This document shows positions 60,998-64,000 of a stretch of DNA of 64,000 nucleotides, piece after piece; within the stretch, counting starts at the first letter, position 1, and each line of letters begins with the position of its first letter. The stretch is taken from contig NZ_JACIDZ010000014.1 of assembly GCF_014196625.1 (NCBI RefSeq), forward strand, positions 107,413-171,412, written 5' to 3'. The stretch comes from Martelella radicis (GTDB lineage: Bacteria > Pseudomonadota > Alphaproteobacteria > Rhizobiales > Rhizobiaceae). The translations under genes and the position numbers were made by a program. The notes under the pieces were generated by a model. The model made no database searches, had not been told where the DNA came from, and was given only the letters and a program-made list of their open reading frames with translations.

Positions 60998-62020
60998 ATG
61001 GCAGATAAGCGCGTCACGATCGGCGATATTGCGGAGGCGGTCGGTCTTTCGACATCGACCGTCTCGCGCGCACTCAGCGGCAAGGGCTATGTCGCGGCCG
61101 ACGTCAAGGCGCGCGTCGTCGCAGCGGCGCAGAAGATCGGCTATGTGCCCGACCTCAATGCCCGCAATCTCAGGCAGGGCTCCAGCACACAGATCGGCCT
61201 CGTGGTCTCAAGCATTCTGGACCCCTTCTATGCCGAGCTTGCCACCGGTTTTCAGGAGGTCGCGCGGGCGGAAGGATACGAGGTCATCCTGATCATAGAC
61301 CGCGCCGATCCGAAGGAGCAGAGGGCGGCAGTGAAGTCGCTGATCGCCATGGGTGTTTCGGCAATCGCGATCACGCCGGTCTCCGCAGAAGCGGTGGCAA
61401 GCGTGCGCGATTTCGGCCGACCGGTCCTGCAGGTCGACCGCTCCGTCAGCGACGACAACGCCCTTGTCGCAGGCGACAACCGAGCCGGCGGCAAGATGGC
61501 GACCGAACATCTGATCGGCTTCGGTCATGAACGGATCGCCCTCCTCATCGATCACGACCAGTGGACGACAGGACGGGCGCGCATCGAGGGCTGGCGCGAA
61601 GCCTTCACGGAGCGCGGACTTGCCGTGCCGGAAGACCTCATTTTCAAGCTCGGATCCTCCGACGCGGAAATCGCCTCCGGTCTTGACCGTTTTGTTGGGG
61701 CGCTGAAATCAAGGTCGATCACCGCGATCTTCTCGGCCAACAGCGTCGTCTCGCAACGCCTTTACGTGGCGCTTGGCAAGCACGGTGCGCGCGTTCCAGA
61801 AGATGTCTCGGTGGTAGCCTATGACGATGCGCTCTGGATGACGATGGTGACCCCGACCATCAGCGCCGTCAGCCAGCATGTCGAAGAAATGGGCCGCCAT
61901 GCTGCGGAATTGCTCATCCGACAGATCGGCGCGGGTCGTAAAGGCCCTTGGCCCGTTCGCACGTTTGTTCAACCAAGCCTGATAGCGCGCTCAAGCGTGC
62001 TCGCTCTGCATAACGGGTGA
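60998..62020 (+). CDS. LacI-family regulator of the sulfatase/mannosidase locus
   Basis: A 340-residue LacI-family protein. The DNA-binding domain is VTIGDIAEAVGLSTSTVSRA (6-25) with the hinge YVPDLNARNLRQG near 48-60. The effector domain begins near 63 (QIGLVVSSILDPFYAELATG). It is the last gene of the plus-strand operon ROK-SIS-GH38-DapA-LacI, 29 nt after the aldolase. Two CG-centred operators in the divergent promoter 5 kb upstream match what such a protein would bind. Confidence 0.93.
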   Translation: MADKRVTIGDIAEAVGLSTSTVSRALSGKGYVAADVKARVVAAAQKIGYVPDLNARNLRQGSSTQIGLVVSSILDPFYAELATGFQEVARAEGYEVILIIDRADPKEQRAAVKSLIAMGVSAIAITPVSAEAVASVRDFGRPVLQVDRSVSDDNALVAGDNRAGGKMATEHLIGFGHERIALLIDHDQWTTGRARIEGWREAFTERGLAVPEDLIFKLGSSDAEIASGLDRFVGALKSRSITAIFSANSVVSQRLYVALGKHGARVPEDVSVVAYDDALWMTMVTPTISAVSQHVEEMGRHAAELLIRQIGAGRKGPWPVRTFVQPSLIARSSVLALHNG

Positions 62021-62104
62021 TGATCGAGCCCCAGGCTCTGACACGGCAAAGTCCGTGAGCGTAGATGTCGGAATTCCGCAGACGCCGAAGCACCGGCCGG
62101 CCGC

Positions 62105-62899
62105 TCAATCGTGCCAACCAAGGCGCTGGGAGATCACGCGCGCCTGATAGACGACGATCTTGGCCAGATCCGGGATTTCGTTTTCGGGAATCTGCCAGGC
62201 CGGGCCGTTGACGCTGATGCCGGCGAATACGCGGCCGTTCTGATCGTGGATCGGAGCGCCGAGACATCGCAGTCCTGGCTGATGCTCCTCATTGTCCACG
62301 GCATAGCCCTTCTCGCGAATTTCGGCCAGAGCCCTTCGCAGATCATCGGGATCGGTCATTGTCTGGTCGGTGTAGCGCGACAGGCCCGCCGCAATCACAC
62401 GCTCGACGGCGTCTTCCGTCTGAAAAGCGAGGATCGCCTTGCCGATGCTCGTGCAATGCACCGGCGCGTTCTCGATCATGCCCGCTTTGGTATGGCTTTC
62501 GTTTCCGGTACCCACACGATGGATGACAACGGCCTGCATCCCGTCGAAAACAGCCAGATGAACGGTCTGGCCGGTCATGTGCTGAAGAGATTCCATCATC
62601 GGCCGGGCTTCCCGGCGCACATCGAGATTGGCGAGCACAATATCGCCGAACTCGAACAGCCGGAGTCCCAGGCGATAACTGTCGCGCTCCCTGTCCTGAT
62701 CCAGAAACCCGACCTCCCGCATGGAAGCCACCAGCCTGTGCGTCGTGCTCTTGGGAAACCCAGTCCGCTGGCATATCGTCGCAAGCGATAATGCACGGTC
62801 GTTGACCGAAAAGCACTCCAGGATGCGCACCACCTTCGACAGCGACTTCAACCCCTCGTCGCCTCTGCTTTTCCCCCGTGCGGTCTGATCGTCTTTCAT
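62105..62899 (-). CDS. IclR-family transcriptional regulator
   Basis: A 264-residue IclR protein. The winged helix-turn-helix (about 20-85) includes LSLATICQRTGFPKSTTHRL near 38-57 and the effector domain runs from about 100 (VHLAVFDGMQAVVIHRV) to the C terminus with HCTSIGKAILAF near 148-159. The ATG at 62899 is preceded by GGGGGTAATA; a TTG start four codons upstream is less likely. It is divergent from a TctC-type binding-protein gene, which it probably controls. It converges on the LacI gene, 84 nt apart. Confidence 0.92.
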   Translation of the reverse strand: MKDDQTARGKSRGDEGLKSLSKVVRILECFSVNDRALSLATICQRTGFPKSTTHRLVASMREVGFLDQDRERDSYRLGLRLFEFGDIVLANLDVRREARPMMESLQHMTGQTVHLAVFDGMQAVVIHRVGTGNESHTKAGMIENAPVHCTSIGKAILAFQTEDAVERVIAAGLSRYTDQTMTDPDDLRRALAEIREKGYAVDNEEHQPGLRCLGAPIHDQNGRVFAGISVNGPAWQIPENEIPDLAKIVVYQARVISQRLGWHD

Positions 62900-63323
62900 T
62901 ATTACCCCCAAAAGCGTTCCGTGAACCTGCTTGCCATAATAAGGAATTCAATCCTGCTATACGGAACATCTAAATCGTTTCAGTCTCAAGATAGATTCTG
63001 AAACGAATTGATCAAGAGACACCATAACCGATCTTCACCGTGCCGTAAATCCCACTATTCGGAACGCTATTCTTTTTTTTGGGATTTAGGTTGACACACT
63101 CGGTCTCTGGTGAGAGCATTATTTCGCGGTACAGCGTTCCATTATGCGGTATTGCTACCGGGAGGTTTGATTTGACGTTCAACGCCATTGCGATGCGGCG
63201 GGGCCGTTTCTGAACACAAAGGGCATCGGCTTTCCTGCCCGCGTCAAACAAAGGGGGATTCTGGACCGCAGGGCCTTGTCGGCTCTTTTCGGAACCCAAA
63301 AGGAAGATTGGGAGGAGAATTCA
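62900..63323. promoter_or_regulatory. Divergent iclR/tctC-type control region
   Basis: About 420 bp between the two genes. It contains a 9-bp perfect inverted repeat TCGTTTCAG / CTGAAACGA (62975-62983 and 62998-63006, 14-nt spacer), plus repeated CGTTCC or GGAACG half-sites at 62915-62920, 62963-62967 and 63061-63066. A good -35-like TTGACA lies at 63091-63096. No gene is evident. Confidence 0.5.
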
Positions 63324-64000
63324 ATGAATATTCTGAAGACGCTTCTGGCGACGACCGTGATCGTCGTCGGTGGTTTTTCGGCAGCGTGCGCCGAATACCC
63401 GGAGCGGCCGATCACGCTGATCGTGCCCTGGGGCGCAGGCGGCGGAACGGATGCCACCGGACGAATCCTGGCAACGCTGATGGAAGAAGAGCTGGGTCAG
63501 CCGATCAATGTCGTCAACCGCACCGGCGGCGGCAGCGTCATCGGCCACAAGGCAATCGCCGACGCCGATCCCGATGGTTACACGCTAGGCATCATCACCA
63601 CGGAACTGTCGATGTTCCATTGGCTCGGCACATCCGAGCTGACCTACAAGGATTTCACGCCGCTCGGCCTTTATAATGCCGACCCGTCCGCCGTGGTCGT
63701 CAGAACGGACGGCCCGTTCGACAGCATGGACGCGCTTACCGCCGCGATCGAGGAAAATGCCGCGGCGATCCGGGCCGGCGGCGCCAATCAGGGCGGCGTC
63801 AATCACCTGGCCTATGTCACGCTGGTGAACGAGCTTGACGGCAACAGGGCATTCTGGGTGCCGACCGAAGGCGCCGCTCCTGCCCTGCAATTGCTGGCAT
63901 CCGGAGCGATCGATGTCGGCGTCGTCCAGCTTCCCGAGGCTCAGGGATTGATCGATGCCGGCGAACTTAAGGCGCTGTCGATCCTCGGCACCGAGCGCGA
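63324..64000 (+). CDS. TctC/Bug-family solute-binding protein (tripartite tricarboxylate transporter), partial
   Basis: The frame starts at ATG 63324, six nt after GGGAGGAG, and runs off the window. The signal peptide (NILKTLLATTVIVVGGFSAA, cleavage after about CA at 23) is followed by YPERPITLIVPWGAGGGTDA, the hallmark of the Bug family. The conserved NRTGGGSVIGHKAIADADPD near 69-88 and GYTLGIITT follow. The protein binds a carboxylate in the periplasm and feeds TctA/TctB membrane subunits, expected beyond 64000. About 225 of some 320 residues are visible. Neighbouring IclR suggests carboxylate-responsive expression. Confidence 0.93.
   Translation, partial: MNILKTLLATTVIVVGGFSAACAEYPERPITLIVPWGAGGGTDATGRILATLMEEELGQPINVVNRTGGGSVIGHKAIADADPDGYTLGIITTELSMFHWLGTSELTYKDFTPLGLYNADPSAVVVRTDGPFDSMDALTAAIEENAAAIRAGGANQGGVNHLAYVTLVNELDGNRAFWVPTEGAAPALQLLASGAIDVGVVQLPEAQGLIDAGELKALSILGTER

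Overview
The window is high-GC chromosomal DNA from an alphaproteobacterium, most likely of the order Rhizobiales (Hyphomicrobiales). The evidence is a GcrA cell-cycle regulator beside an argD-argF-hslO cluster, an ornithine decarboxylase with a long structured leader resembling the alphaproteobacterial speF RNA motif, and many sugar ABC importers with LacI regulators. A Rhizobiaceae- or Martelella/Hoeflea-like genome is a guess from content only. The window holds about 60 protein genes, one clear pseudogene, no rRNA or tRNA that I could find, no CRISPR array and no recognisable transposase.

Layout. 1-8232: one-way catabolic block with a PotABC-type ABC importer (first permease cut by the window edge), quinone oxidoreductase, glutathione transferase, RidA, DUF1028 protein, LysR regulator, M20 deacylase and an FMN-dependent alpha-hydroxy-acid oxidase; many genes overlap by ATGA. 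8350-8960: decayed glutathione S-transferase gene. 9237-12489: sulfur block with a periplasmic double-rhodanese sulfurtransferase, a YeeE/YedE transporter, a small Cys-repeat protein and a His-rich DUF6969-like protein. 13387-18150: two short-chain dehydrogenases, then gltX-lysS. 18315-22750: TerC, then an EmrAB-type efflux pump with a TetR regulator and matching operators. 22932-31131: hslO, argF, argD, gcrA, GNAT, ornithine decarboxylase with leader, LysR, DUF1007. 31122-36190: NicO metal exporter, then ubiT-ubiU-ubiV (oxygen-independent ubiquinone hydroxylation) divergent from ubiD with a candidate FNR box between them. 36208-39805: sulfate importer cysA-cysW-cysT-sbp. 39806-42571: AT-rich, gene-poor island with a possible zinc-ribbon membrane protein and an AraC regulator. 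42572-49774: ThuEFG/Agl-type alpha-glucoside importer with a GH13 glucosidase and a divergent LacI regulator. 50136-62020: divergent locus with a second sugar importer, a cytoplasmic sulfatase, ROK kinase, SIS protein, GH38 alpha-mannosidase, DapA-family aldolase and LacI regulator. 62105-64000: IclR regulator divergent from a TctC-type solute-binding protein cut by the window end.

The most interesting unit is 50136-62020. Its gene content predicts import of a sulfated alpha-mannoside or similar glycan, followed by desulfation and hydrolysis in the cytoplasm, phosphorylation, and isomerase/aldolase steps. Two matched LacI-type operators (TGCAAWCGWTAYCA) sit in its central divergent promoter, which supports a single regulon. 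I infer the pathway from families; no substrate is proven by sequence.
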